Below are positions 17,737-25,746 of a stretch of DNA of 64,000 nucleotides, one piece after another (position 1 is the stretch's first letter; each line of letters starts with the position of its first letter). The DNA is taken from NCBI GenBank assembly GCA_903832665.1, contig CAILCG010000022.1, positions 1 to 64,000 on the forward strand. Direction: 5' to 3'. A program made the translations under genes and the position numbers. The DNA comes from an uncultured Methanomicrobiales archaeon (GTDB lineage: Archaea; Halobacteriota; Methanomicrobia; Methanomicrobiales; Methanospirillaceae). The notes beneath the pieces are model-generated. The model searched no databases. It was not told the DNA's origin and worked only from the letters and a program-made list of their open reading frames with translations.

Positions 17737-17774
17737 GGATATTGCGGATCAAAATACTTGAGAGTTGTGATTTA

Positions 17775-19190
17775 TTACAGGAAGGAGAAGGTCTCGGGAA
17801 CCAGGGTCTCCAAATCCACGACGACTGCAAGGGCCGGGGTCGGATCCACGTTCATCTGTTTCTGGAACTTGGTCTGGGACTGCCAGGTACCGGCATTGAT
17901 GCCCAGCACGCCACGGTACGTCGTGATGCCCTTGATATGGACATGGCCGGTATGAAGGATCTCGGGCAGCGGATCGATGATCATCCGGTCGATCTTTCCT
18001 GCGGCAATCGGGGTCCTGCGGCCATACGCGGGGGCAAGGTGGCGGCGCTGGAGCATCTCCTGCATCATCTGGCCGCTCTGGGCATAGGATGCCCCGGGGA
18101 TGAGGCCGATCATATCATCGATCGACCGGCCGTGGTACATCAGCACCCGCACGCCCTGGAGGTTGACCATGCCGGGATTTTCCAAGAGCACAACATTCTC
18201 CGGGAAGTTCCGAGTGAAGGCTTCGGGCAGGACCGGCTGGGGTTCGGCCCCCCGGACCACGTCGTGGTTGCCCGGCGATACGATGATCTTCATTCGCGAG
18301 GGAAGCTCCTTCATCATCTCGCCGAAGGCCTCGTACTGCTGGTAGATGTTTTTTATCGTCAGTTCGTTCTCATGCCCCGGGAAGATACCAATACCATCGA
18401 CCAGGTCGCCTGCAATGAGGAGGTACGAGAAATCCGAATCTGCAAGCCATTCGGAGAACCGGCGCCAGCTGTCTGCCAGGAAAGTGTCACTGCCCACATG
18501 GACATCGGAGATCAGGACCGCTTTTCCCGGTGTCTCGCTCTTGAACGGGGTGTTGTCGATCCGGATATCCGGGCGGTAGAGGAGCTCGGAAAAGAAGAGT
18601 TTCCCATCACTGGAGAGCTTCCCCTTTACCCCGATTACTTCGTCGTGGATGATCCGTTCTGCGTCGGAGAAGGCCGGGCGATCCTTCCTAAAGAGGACGG
18701 AAATATTTGCCGTGGTATCTTCGAGTTCTGCGATACGGTGTCCGTTGGTGGTGGTCTTGACTTCCGTGACCATGCCGATGATAGTGCACTCTTCCTGCCG
18801 GTACCGGTTGGATCGCGTCAGGGCCTCGATGGGCATGGTACTGGTCCGGCTCCGGATCATGCCACCGAGCCGGGTGAACCGGTCGCGGAAATAGTAGAGG
18901 TAATCACCGGTTCCGTTGATCGGCCCGGAGGTGCCGGCAGAGCCGCTTACTATTTCCACGCTGGGATCGGTGAGGAACCGGGTCCCGTCGCGGGTGGCGG
19001 TCATACCGGGGATGTGCTCTGCCGAGACCACGATCGCATGGTCCGGTACTCCGGCGATGATACGCTCGATCAGCTCGGGTTCGCCCTGCTCCAGGATATA
19101 CCGCACTACATCGGGATGCACCTGCAGCCGCGCATCTAAAAAAGCGAGGGTGATCTGCTGTACATCAAGCATGAGGAGTATATCGTTCAC
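17775..19190 (-). CDS. polB: DNA polymerase D small subunit DP1 (3'-5' exonuclease)
   Basis: A protein of 471 residues, the proofreading and processivity subunit of the archaeal replicative polymerase PolD. An OB-fold covers about 135-195 and a calcineurin-like phosphodiesterase domain follows, with metal ligands in LISDVHVGSD (229), GDLVDG (261), SPGNHD (about 307) and HTGHVH (about 414). All catalytic residues are intact, so the nuclease should be active. The first start is GTG at 19190; ATG at 19172 (MLDVQQITLAF) is also possible. The large subunit DP2 is not in the window. The damaged kinase-GNAT gene lies downstream. Confidence 0.95.
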   Translation of the reverse strand: MNDILLMLDVQQITLAFLDARLQVHPDVVRYILEQGEPELIERIIAGVPDHAIVVSAEHIPGMTATRDGTRFLTDPSVEIVSGSAGTSGPINGTGDYLYYFRDRFTRLGGMIRSRTSTMPIEALTRSNRYRQEECTIIGMVTEVKTTTNGHRIAELEDTTANISVLFRKDRPAFSDAERIIHDEVIGVKGKLSSDGKLFFSELLYRPDIRIDNTPFKSETPGKAVLISDVHVGSDTFLADSWRRFSEWLADSDFSYLLIAGDLVDGIGIFPGHENELTIKNIYQQYEAFGEMMKELPSRMKIIVSPGNHDVVRGAEPQPVLPEAFTRNFPENVVLLENPGMVNLQGVRVLMYHGRSIDDMIGLIPGASYAQSGQMMQEMLQRRHLAPAYGRRTPIAAGKIDRMIIDPLPEILHTGHVHIKGITTYRGVLGINAGTWQSQTKFQKQMNVDPTPALAVVVDLETLVPETFSFL

Positions 19191-19315
19191 TGAGAAAATA
19201 TAGGAACCGTTTATGGTGCAGATTCCCGCTCTCCCCCTGGAATCTCACCGGTAATCCGGGGGATTTATTGCCCTCGCCCGCCCACGTGATCTTACCCCCC
19301 GGGCGGATTTTTCTC

Positions 19316-19839
19316 ATGTATGACGTACTCCAGACCTTTCTCCTCGGGCTCGTGATCGGCCTGACGGGGGCCCTTGCGCCCGGGCCCACGCTGGTCGCCA
19401 CCATCAATGCATCCATCGCCGGAGACTGGAGGATCGGACCGAAAGTGACCCTGGGCCACATGATCGCCGAGACGGTCATCTTTCTCCTCATTGTCCTCGG
19501 GCTTGCCGCCTTTGCCCTCCCGTACACCCATGCGATCGCCCTTGTCGGGGGAGTTGCCCTGATCGCGTTTGGGGCACTCACGATCACGGGGAGCCGAGGA
19601 GCATCCCTGAATGGCCCGGTAACGGGAATCGCCGGCAACCCGTACCTGGCCGGGCTCGTCACCAGTGCTGCAAACCCCTACTTCTGGATCTGGTGGCTCA
19701 CGATCGGCAGCGCCATGGTGATCGCCGGCCTTGCGGGCGGGATTGTGCTTGCAGCGGTCTTCATGCTGGGACACTGGTGTGCGGGATCTTCCTCATCCTC
19801 TTCGGGGTATATTACCTCTCTTCTCTCTTTGTCCGCTGA
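19316..19839 (+). pseudogene. LysE-family exporter with an internal deletion
   Basis: The start MYDVLQTFLLGLVIGLTGAL, then PGPTLVATI and TSAANPYFWIWWLTIG, are LysE/RhtB-type features of small amino-acid exporters with six helices. After FMLGHW (about 19777) the frame breaks. Another frame reads VCGIFLILFGVYYLSSLFVR to a TGA at 19837-19839, exactly how family members end. The penultimate helix and loop, about 35-40 codons, are missing between. This is a deletion of roughly 100 bases, not a single-base error. The literal frame runs on to 19894 as serine-rich nonsense. Probably non-functional. Confidence 0.75.
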
Positions 19840-19896
19840 TCCCAGGCATGACCGGTGCGCTATATTAACAAAAAATCCAATACAGTGTAGCTAGAG

Positions 19897-20850
19897 ATGA
19901 CAGACACGGACAAACCGCGGGATATCCGCACCTTGGTTAACCAGTTCCGGACCAGCGATCACTGGGGTATATCCCTGGCCCGCGACCTGATCTGGGTGGT
20001 GGCAGTGGTCGGCTGCATTGCACTCGCCCTCTATTTGATCTGCGGTACCTGGCCGGCAGTGGTCACGATCGAGTCCGAGAGCATGGTGCCCAACATGAAT
20101 GTTGGTGACCTCGTGGTGGTGGTCCAGAAGGACCGGTTTGGGGATCTCCAGACCTGGGACGACGGGGTGAAGTCCGGGTATAAGAAATTCGGCGATTACG
20201 GGGATGTGATCATCTACCGGCCGAACGGTGCCACCGATATGTGGGCCTCGATAGGTCTTCTCCCGCTCTCAAAGGCGCAGCACCCGATCATCCACCGGGC
20301 CATGACGTGGACAGAGGCGGGACAACCGATCCCCTCGTATCTCAATATCTACCGCGGCAAGGTCACGCCCACCGGGTATCTCCCCCTCACGGTCAGCGGT
20401 GAAACCGCCGGCGGGTTCCAGATCCTCTCAACGGGTGCCCGGACGCCTGCGGCGAATTACACGCCCGGAACAGCCGATATCACCATGCGAAGCCCGCAGG
20501 GCAACTATATCCTCCCGGCAGATGCGATCGTCCCGAACTCCGGCTATGTCAGGAGTACCAGCACCGTCACTGCCCACGGAGGCTACATCACCAAGGGGGA
20601 CAACAACAACTTCAGCGACCAGGGATACCTCACCATCCCCGGGACAGGTTCCGTCGAACCCGTGAAGAAGGAGTGGGTGGTCGGCAAGGCACTCTTCACG
20701 GTCCCCTACGTGGGTCTCCTGCCGCTCCACATCGCAGAAGTGGTCATTGCCGTCATCGTCCTCATGGTGCTCCATGAACTCTATCTCCGCAGGAAAAAGA
20801 ACAAGGTACCTGCAAAACCGTTAAAGAAGAGCGGAAAGAACCAGCGGTGA
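19897..20850 (+). CDS. Type I signal peptidase (S26B, archaeal Sec11-like)
   Basis: A protein of 317 residues: an N-terminal helix at about 32-55, then ESESMVPNMNVGDLVVV with the nucleophile Ser in S-E-S-M, then GDVIIYRP, HPIIHRAM (the archaeal/eukaryotic His replacing the bacterial Lys), and the late YITKGDNNNFSDQG box. A C-terminal helix (about 275-295) and a basic tail follow. It removes signal peptides outside the membrane. A larger insertion than usual lies between the His box and the TKGDNN box (about 120-220). cofH follows seven bases downstream, possibly co-transcribed but not functionally linked. Confidence 0.9.
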   Translation: MTDTDKPRDIRTLVNQFRTSDHWGISLARDLIWVVAVVGCIALALYLICGTWPAVVTIESESMVPNMNVGDLVVVVQKDRFGDLQTWDDGVKSGYKKFGDYGDVIIYRPNGATDMWASIGLLPLSKAQHPIIHRAMTWTEAGQPIPSYLNIYRGKVTPTGYLPLTVSGETAGGFQILSTGARTPAANYTPGTADITMRSPQGNYILPADAIVPNSGYVRSTSTVTAHGGYITKGDNNNFSDQGYLTIPGTGSVEPVKKEWVVGKALFTVPYVGLLPLHIAEVVIAVIVLMVLHELYLRRKKNKVPAKPLKKSGKNQR

Positions 20851-20857
20851 CGAAGAG

Positions 20858-21949
20858 ATGACGACCCTGCAAATATCAACCCTGCTATCCGATGTGCTGG
20901 ATGGCCACAGGCTTACCGGAACCGAAGCGGAACAACTCCTGAATGCCCGGGGACCCGGCGTGCTTGCGATCCTTGCTGCCGCCGATGAGATGCGCGAGCG
21001 CCGGGTGGGAAATACCGTCACCTATGTGCGGAACCAGAACCTGCACGTGACCAATATCTGCAAGAACCTCTGCGGGTTCTGCGGCTTTGGGAGGAAAGTG
21101 ACGGACGAGGGCGCGTACTGCCATGACAAGGCAGGTATCCAGGCACAGGCGAAGCTGGCATACGAGCGGAACGTGACCGAGATCTGCCTGCTGTCGGGAG
21201 TGCACCCCGGCTTTACGCTGGACACTTTTGTCGATCTCCTGCACTGGGTCCACGAGGCTGCGCCCGGCGTCCATATCCACGCGTTCAGCCCGGACGAGGT
21301 GGCCCATGCCGCCCACCGGGGCGGGTTATCCTCCCCCGACGTGCTCGCCCGGCTCAAGAAAGAGGGACTCGGCACCATCCAGGGTACCGCGGCTGAGATC
21401 CTCGTCGATTCCGTCCGCCAGGTGATCTGCCCCCGGAAGGTATCCACCGCAGACTGGGTCCGGATCATCAAAGAGGCGCACGGCATGGGACTCCGGTCAA
21501 CTGCAACCATCATGTACGGGTCGTACGAGACTGCCGCCGACCAGGTCGAGCATCTCGGTATCCTCCGGGCGATACAGGATGAGACCAAAGGGTTTACCGA
21601 ACTCGTTACCCTTCCATTTGTCCACACGAATACCCCGCTTTACCAGCAGGGGATTGCCCGGGCGGGACCCACGGGCAGGGAAGATCTCCTGATGATCGCG
21701 GTATCGCGGCTCTTCCTCGACAATTTTGTCAATATCCAGGTTGCCTGGGGCAAGGTGGGCTTAAAGATGACCCAGCTCGCCCTTCTATCGGGTGCAAACG
21801 ATCTTGCGGGAACCATGTTCACCGATGATGTGACGGGCGATGCCGGCGCCTCGGGTTCGGATTATCTCGACCCGAAGGATATGGAACGGATCGTCACCGA
21901 TATCGGGCGGAATCTCCGGCAGCGGAACACGCTCTATGAACTCCTGTGA
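20858..21949 (+). CDS. cofH: FO synthase subunit 2, copy 1
   Basis: A protein of 363 residues, a radical SAM enzyme. C-x-x-x-C-x-x-C is present as NICKNLCGFCGFGRK near residue 68, binding the [4Fe-4S] used to cleave AdoMet. The family joins tyrosine-derived hydroxybenzyl to the ribityl-uracil to make the FO precursor of coenzyme F420, together with CofG. GIHP-type GVHPGFTLDTF and GTAAEILVDSVR are typical. A paralog lies at 22466-23554; cofG is not in the window. The GAAGAG start context is weak. Both copies keep the cluster ligands, so neither is obviously inactive. Confidence 0.93.
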   Translation: MTTLQISTLLSDVLDGHRLTGTEAEQLLNARGPGVLAILAAADEMRERRVGNTVTYVRNQNLHVTNICKNLCGFCGFGRKVTDEGAYCHDKAGIQAQAKLAYERNVTEICLLSGVHPGFTLDTFVDLLHWVHEAAPGVHIHAFSPDEVAHAAHRGGLSSPDVLARLKKEGLGTIQGTAAEILVDSVRQVICPRKVSTADWVRIIKEAHGMGLRSTATIMYGSYETAADQVEHLGILRAIQDETKGFTELVTLPFVHTNTPLYQQGIARAGPTGREDLLMIAVSRLFLDNFVNIQVAWGKVGLKMTQLALLSGANDLAGTMFTDDVTGDAGASGSDYLDPKDMERIVTDIGRNLRQRNTLYELL

Positions 21950-22054
21950 GTGTCGCGGTACAACCCCGCGAAATCCTAAAAAACGATTTTTGTATTTTTT
22001 TTAAATTTTTTAATTTTTTTTCTGTCCTGATCTGTCCTGGAGCGGTATCCTGTG

Positions 22055-22354
22055 TCAGAGCAGTTCCAGCGCGGCACGACCGGTCATGCCGTTCTTGATC
22101 CCTCGCCCCATGGCAGAGCGGTTGGCCTCTTTCACGATCCCCTTCAGGAGATCCTCGGTGTCGACAATGGACGGGCCAATGGACGGCCGGATCTTTACTG
22201 CCGGGTAACTGAACGAGTCGAGCGCCGAGACATCGAACGCGCCACACCCGATCATGCCCACATCTGTCTTGATCGCGACAAGGTTCGCCGGGCCAAGGGG
22301 GATAATGAATCCCTCGGCCACCTTTCTGGTAAGTTGAATGTCTACCTGCTGCAT
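22055..22354 (-). CDS. DUF1805 protein
   Basis: Ninety-nine residues, with GFIIPLGPANLVAIKTDVGM and IGCGAFDVSALDSFSYPA typical of DUF1805 (YunC-like), a small alpha/beta family of unknown role found in methanogens and Bacillus. It lies between the two cofH genes on the opposite strand. The stretch before it (21950-22054) has T-rich runs (TTTTTTTAAATTTTTT). The function is unknown; its position next to F420 genes is suggestive only. Confidence 0.8.
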   Translation of the reverse strand: MQQVDIQLTRKVAEGFIIPLGPANLVAIKTDVGMIGCGAFDVSALDSFSYPAVKIRPSIGPSIVDTEDLLKGIVKEANRSAMGRGIKNGMTGRAALELL

Positions 22355-22465
22355 ATCTCTCCTGTAGTGATGGTTGGCGCGAGGGAATAATAATCATGTG
22401 GCATGGGAATACGATACAATCACAATGCTCCGGATCGTTCCGGGCAGGAAATGGGGGAATGGATC

Positions 22466-23554
22466 ATGGATCAGGAACTGTGGACCCTGCTTAAGGATGT
22501 CAGGAACGGCCACCGGCTGAGTGAAGAGGAATGCCTTAGGCTGTTCTCGGTCAATGACCGGCAGGTCTGGGATGTTGCGGCTGCGGCCGATGCCATGCGG
22601 GAGCAGCGGGCCGGTCCTGCGGTCACCTGGGTCCTGAACCAGAACATCAATGTGACCAACCTCTGCATCAACACCTGCGGGTTCTGCGGGTTCTCGAAAA
22701 AACCCGGTAACGACGGGATCTATTTCCACAACAAAGAGGAGATCCAGAAGAAAGCGGCCCTTGCTAAGGAGCGGTGCGTCTCGGAGATCTGCACGGTCAG
22801 CGGCCTGCACCCGGCCTTTACTGCCCGGTCCTATATCGATGTGTACCGGTGGATACGGGAAGCGGCACCGGGGGTCCACCTCCACGCGAGCAACCCGATG
22901 GAAGTCGCTTATGCAGCGGAGAAGAGCGGGATGAGCACCCGCGAAGTGATGGTTGCGATGAAAGAGGCAGGGCTGGGATCGATGTGCGGGACTGCTGCCG
23001 AGATCCTGGTGGATTCCGTGCGGGATGCGATCTGCCACGAGAAGATCCCGACCGCGGAATGGGTGCGCATCATCCGGGAGGCGCACGGGCTCGGGATCTG
23101 CACAACGGCCACCATCATGTACGGCCACTGCGAGACGAATGCCGACCGGGTGCGCCACCTCGCGATCCTCCGGGAGATCCAGGATGCCACGCACGGGTTT
23201 ACCGAATTCGTCCCGCTCTCGTTCATCCACATGAACACGCCCATCTACCGCGCCGGTGTTGCCCGGGCGGGGGCGACCGGAAGAGAGGATCTCCTGATGG
23301 TGGCAGTCGCACGCCTGTTCCTCGACAATTTCACCAACATCCAGGTCTCGTGGGTGAAAGAGGGGATCAAGATGGCCCAGCTGGGACTCATCGCGGGGGC
23401 AAATGACCTTGGCGGGACCATGTTCGAAGAGAGCATCTCCAAGGGTGCCGGGGCAACCAATACGGATTATCTCGATCCCAAAGAGATGCAGCGCGTTGCA
23501 GAAGATATCGGGAGACCTCTCCGGCGCCGAACGACCCTGTACGGGTCGCTCTGA
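22466..23554 (+). CDS. cofH: FO synthase subunit 2, copy 2
   Basis: A protein of 362 residues. Radical SAM motif CINTCGFCGFSKK near residue 70. It aligns along its full length with copy 1 (shared GTAAEILVDSVR, TATIMYG, NTPxYxxGxARAGxTGREDLLM, YLDPK) but differs at many positions, so it is an old rather than recent duplication. Two CofH copies are known in other Methanomicrobiales and Methanosarcina. The start at 22466 (MDQELWTLL) is chosen because GGGGG lies about ten bases upstream; in-frame ATGs at 22403 and 22451 would add unmatched residues. Confidence 0.92.
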   Translation: MDQELWTLLKDVRNGHRLSEEECLRLFSVNDRQVWDVAAAADAMREQRAGPAVTWVLNQNINVTNLCINTCGFCGFSKKPGNDGIYFHNKEEIQKKAALAKERCVSEICTVSGLHPAFTARSYIDVYRWIREAAPGVHLHASNPMEVAYAAEKSGMSTREVMVAMKEAGLGSMCGTAAEILVDSVRDAICHEKIPTAEWVRIIREAHGLGICTTATIMYGHCETNADRVRHLAILREIQDATHGFTEFVPLSFIHMNTPIYRAGVARAGATGREDLLMVAVARLFLDNFTNIQVSWVKEGIKMAQLGLIAGANDLGGTMFEESISKGAGATNTDYLDPKEMQRVAEDIGRPLRRRTTLYGSL

Positions 23555-23655
23555 CGTGCAGGAAACGGGAACGGTATACAGCGAAACAGGAAACGGGTAA
23601 ACTGAAACGATACGTGGTTAAGCGGAGAAAAGGGGAAAAGAGGAACGGATTTACT

Positions 23656-24114
23656 ATGCGAAGACATGACCGTGAGATGACCGATCGCTCCGAGATGGAG
23701 GCGCTCCTTAACGAAGCGAAGGTCTGCCGGCTCGGGTGTGATGACAACGGCATGCCGTATATCGTGCCCCTCTCATTCGGGTACCGCGAAGGCGTGATCT
23801 ACATTCATTCCGCCCATGAAGGCCGGAAGATCGAGCTCCTGAAGAAGAACCCGGCGTGCTGCATTGAAGTTGACGAATGCAAAGGAGTCCTGCGGGATGA
23901 CAAGCCCTGCAAATACGAGATGCACTACCGGAGTGTCATCTGCCAGGGAAGAGCGTACTTTGTCACCGATCCCGGGGAGAAACAGGAAGGGCTCGACTGC
24001 ATCCTGCTGCACTATGGTGCCACCCCTCACGCCTTCTCCGAAAAAGAGTTGCAGGCGGTCTGTGTCCTCAGGATCGAGATTGCTGAAATGACGGGGAAGA
24101 AGTACGGGGACTGA
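23656..24114 (+). CDS. Pyridoxamine-phosphate-oxidase-like flavin-binding protein
   Basis: A protein of 152 residues. EMEALLNEAKVCRLGCDDNG, then MPYIVPLSFGYREGVIYIHS and HEGRKIELLKKNPACCIEVD, match the split-barrel FMN-binding family related to pyridoxamine 5'-phosphate oxidase and NimA-type nitroreductases. YEMHYRSVICQGRAYFV is the second strand pair. It probably binds FMN or F420 and reduces small molecules; the substrate is unknown. The start at 23656 has AGGAAC upstream. It is convergent with the iron-sulfur flavoprotein gene; stops are only a few bases apart. Confidence 0.85.
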   Translation: MRRHDREMTDRSEMEALLNEAKVCRLGCDDNGMPYIVPLSFGYREGVIYIHSAHEGRKIELLKKNPACCIEVDECKGVLRDDKPCKYEMHYRSVICQGRAYFVTDPGEKQEGLDCILLHYGATPHAFSEKELQAVCVLRIEIAEMTGKKYGD

Positions 24115-24119
24115 TCTCC

Positions 24120-24674
24120 TCAGCCCCGATCTTTTTTCACGAGCCGGACGATCTTATCCCCGATCTTCCGGGCCTTCTCCATAGCTTCTGTGTCGGTGAG
24201 CACTTCGCCCTCCCGGTACCCGTTGCCCTTTACAGAACCCAGCGATGCAAACTCGTGCGTGCTCAGGAAACCTTCCAGGGTCTGGATCGTCCGGCTGGCA
24301 CCCTTGTTGGCCTGGACCGCAACGGCGACACCCTTTCTTCCCGCCAGTTTCCGGTCATGGTAGAGCGAGTACGTGCGGTCGATGAAGTTCTTGAGATGCC
24401 CGCAGACATCGTAGTAATACGTGGGTGAACCGATTATGAGCACATCGCAGTCGAGTATCTTTTGGGCAATGCTGTCCCAGTCGTCGTTTGCGATCACGCA
24501 CCACTTCTTCTCTTTGCATTTCTCGCAGCCCAGGCAGGGGTGGATCTTCTTTCCCGCGAGGGAGATGAACTCGGTGGTGATGCCTGCACCCTGACAGCGT
24601 TCGAGAATGACATTGACCAGATCCGCGGTGTTGCCATTCCTGCGGGTGCTCCCGGAAATTCCCAGCACGTTCAT
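24120..24674 (-). CDS. Iron-sulfur flavoprotein (Isf-like NAD(P)H/FMN reductase)
   Basis: A protein of 184 residues. GISGSTRRNGNTADLV is the FMN-phosphate loop, GSPTYYYDVCGHLKNFIDRT is the second flavin loop, and CLGCEKCKEKKWC near 47-60 is the compact cysteine motif that binds [4Fe-4S] in methanogen Isf proteins, which pass electrons from ferredoxin to O2/H2O2 or other acceptors. It starts four bases inside the end of the DUF123 gene and so is translationally coupled to it. Confidence 0.88.
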   Translation of the reverse strand: MNVLGISGSTRRNGNTADLVNVILERCQGAGITTEFISLAGKKIHPCLGCEKCKEKKWCVIANDDWDSIAQKILDCDVLIIGSPTYYYDVCGHLKNFIDRTYSLYHDRKLAGRKGVAVAVQANKGASRTIQTLEGFLSTHEFASLGSVKGNGYREGEVLTDTEAMEKARKIGDKIVRLVKKDRG

Positions 24675-25126
24675 ATGCTATCCTGCACGCCCGGGTTCAT
24701 GATGGTTTTGGTGGTGGGCGAGAGACCCAGGTGCCGGAACGCGGCCAGGATCTCTTTTCCGGGATCGCGTTTCCGGTAAAAAAGGTGGGATGTGCAGGTG
24801 CAGTCGCTGCACCCGAACTTCGGAACCCCGCCATCGCTCAATTCCCGGGCCAGCGGGCATTCCAGGCGCTCGTCCGTGACGGCAGAGACCGCGTACGCGA
24901 GAGAAAAGCAGGACGACGTGTGGAGATAGTCCACATGCCATTTCGGACGCTTGTCCCGCAGGGCCGAGAGGCTGATGTGGCGTTCAAGGCGTTTTAAGCC
25001 TCCGCTGCCCAACGCGGACCCGACGTAGCAGTGCCAGCCGGGCTCGAACGGGATCTCCCCGAGGGCACCGACCCGGACCGTGCAGCCGGGATTTTTGAAA
25101 ACGAGGCAGTAGATTCCCTTATCCAT
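24671..25126 (-). CDS. DUF123 GIY-YIG-type nuclease-fold protein
   Basis: A protein of 151 residues. MDKGIYCLVFKN opens with the G-I-Y strand, and WHCYVGSALGSGGLKRLERHIS holds the Y-V-G-S-A element of DUF123, a GIY-YIG relative. KPKWHVDYLHTSS-like text (RPKWHVDYLHTSSC) and the CPLARELSDGGVPKFGCSDC stretch complete the family pattern. It is a putative structure-specific nuclease of unknown substrate. It overlaps the metallo-hydrolase gene by eight bases upstream and the flavoprotein gene by four downstream, forming a three-gene unit. Confidence 0.85.
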   Translation of the reverse strand: MDKGIYCLVFKNPGCTVRVGALGEIPFEPGWHCYVGSALGSGGLKRLERHISLSALRDKRPKWHVDYLHTSSCFSLAYAVSAVTDERLECPLARELSDGGVPKFGCSDCTCTSHLFYRKRDPGKEILAAFRHLGLSPTTKTIMNPGVQDSI

Positions 25127-25721
25127 AACCGCTCTTGATCAGGCTGAGTGCTGCGGCGATATGCCGGCTCCCGCCCTCTTCTACGGGTGACCCGTGGCCC
25201 GGGAAGAGCCCTTCGATAGCGAGCGGCGCGAGGCGTTCGAGCGATCGCTGGAGTTCGGCCCGGCTCCCGCCCGGGAAATCATAGCGCCCGAAGGCCCCGT
25301 CGGTAAAGACCGTATCGCCGCTGATGAGCAGCTGATCCTTCTCGCTGAAGAGGCAGATGCAGCCCGGTGTGTGGCCCGGCGTATGAATGACGGTGAAACC
25401 GCCGATGATATCCCCGTCTTTGAGCGTAATGTCGGGCAGGATGCCGGGCGAGCGGGCGCCGAAGTGCATGGAAAGGCTCTGGGAATCGTCCACGAGTCCC
25501 CGGGCATCGCTCTTGTGGATCGCCACCTTGGCTTTGCACATGTGCGCGATCTCTTTTACCCGTGCCGTGTGGTCGAAATGGCAGTGGGTAAGGACAATAG
25601 TCTCGATCTGCTCCTTGTACGGTGCGATCTCCATCGGCATGACGCCGGCATCCACGAGGATGTTTCCCACGATGTAGGAGTTTGCCCAGACATCACCGTT
25701 TGTTATCCACTCGACCTGCAT
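25119..25721 (-). CDS. Metallo-beta-lactamase-fold hydrolase (glyoxalase II-like)
   Basis: A protein of 200 residues starting MQVEWITNGDVWANSYIV. Zinc ligands: LTHCHFDHTARV (H-x-H-x-D-H), HTPGHTPGCIC, ISGDTVFTDGAFGR and GLFPGHGSPVEEGG. The layout is that of small glyoxalase II-like thioester or ester hydrolases; the substrate is unknown. The frame stays open far upstream on this strand, but that is the shadow of thiC; the start at 25721 coincides with a GCATGC palindrome shared with the divergent thiC leader. Confidence 0.88.
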   Translation of the reverse strand: MQVEWITNGDVWANSYIVGNILVDAGVMPMEIAPYKEQIETIVLTHCHFDHTARVKEIAHMCKAKVAIHKSDARGLVDDSQSLSMHFGARSPGILPDITLKDGDIIGGFTVIHTPGHTPGCICLFSEKDQLLISGDTVFTDGAFGRYDFPGGSRAELQRSLERLAPLAIEGLFPGHGSPVEEGGSRHIAAALSLIKSGYG

Positions 25722-25746
25722 GCACAATAATAAGGACTCCGCACAG

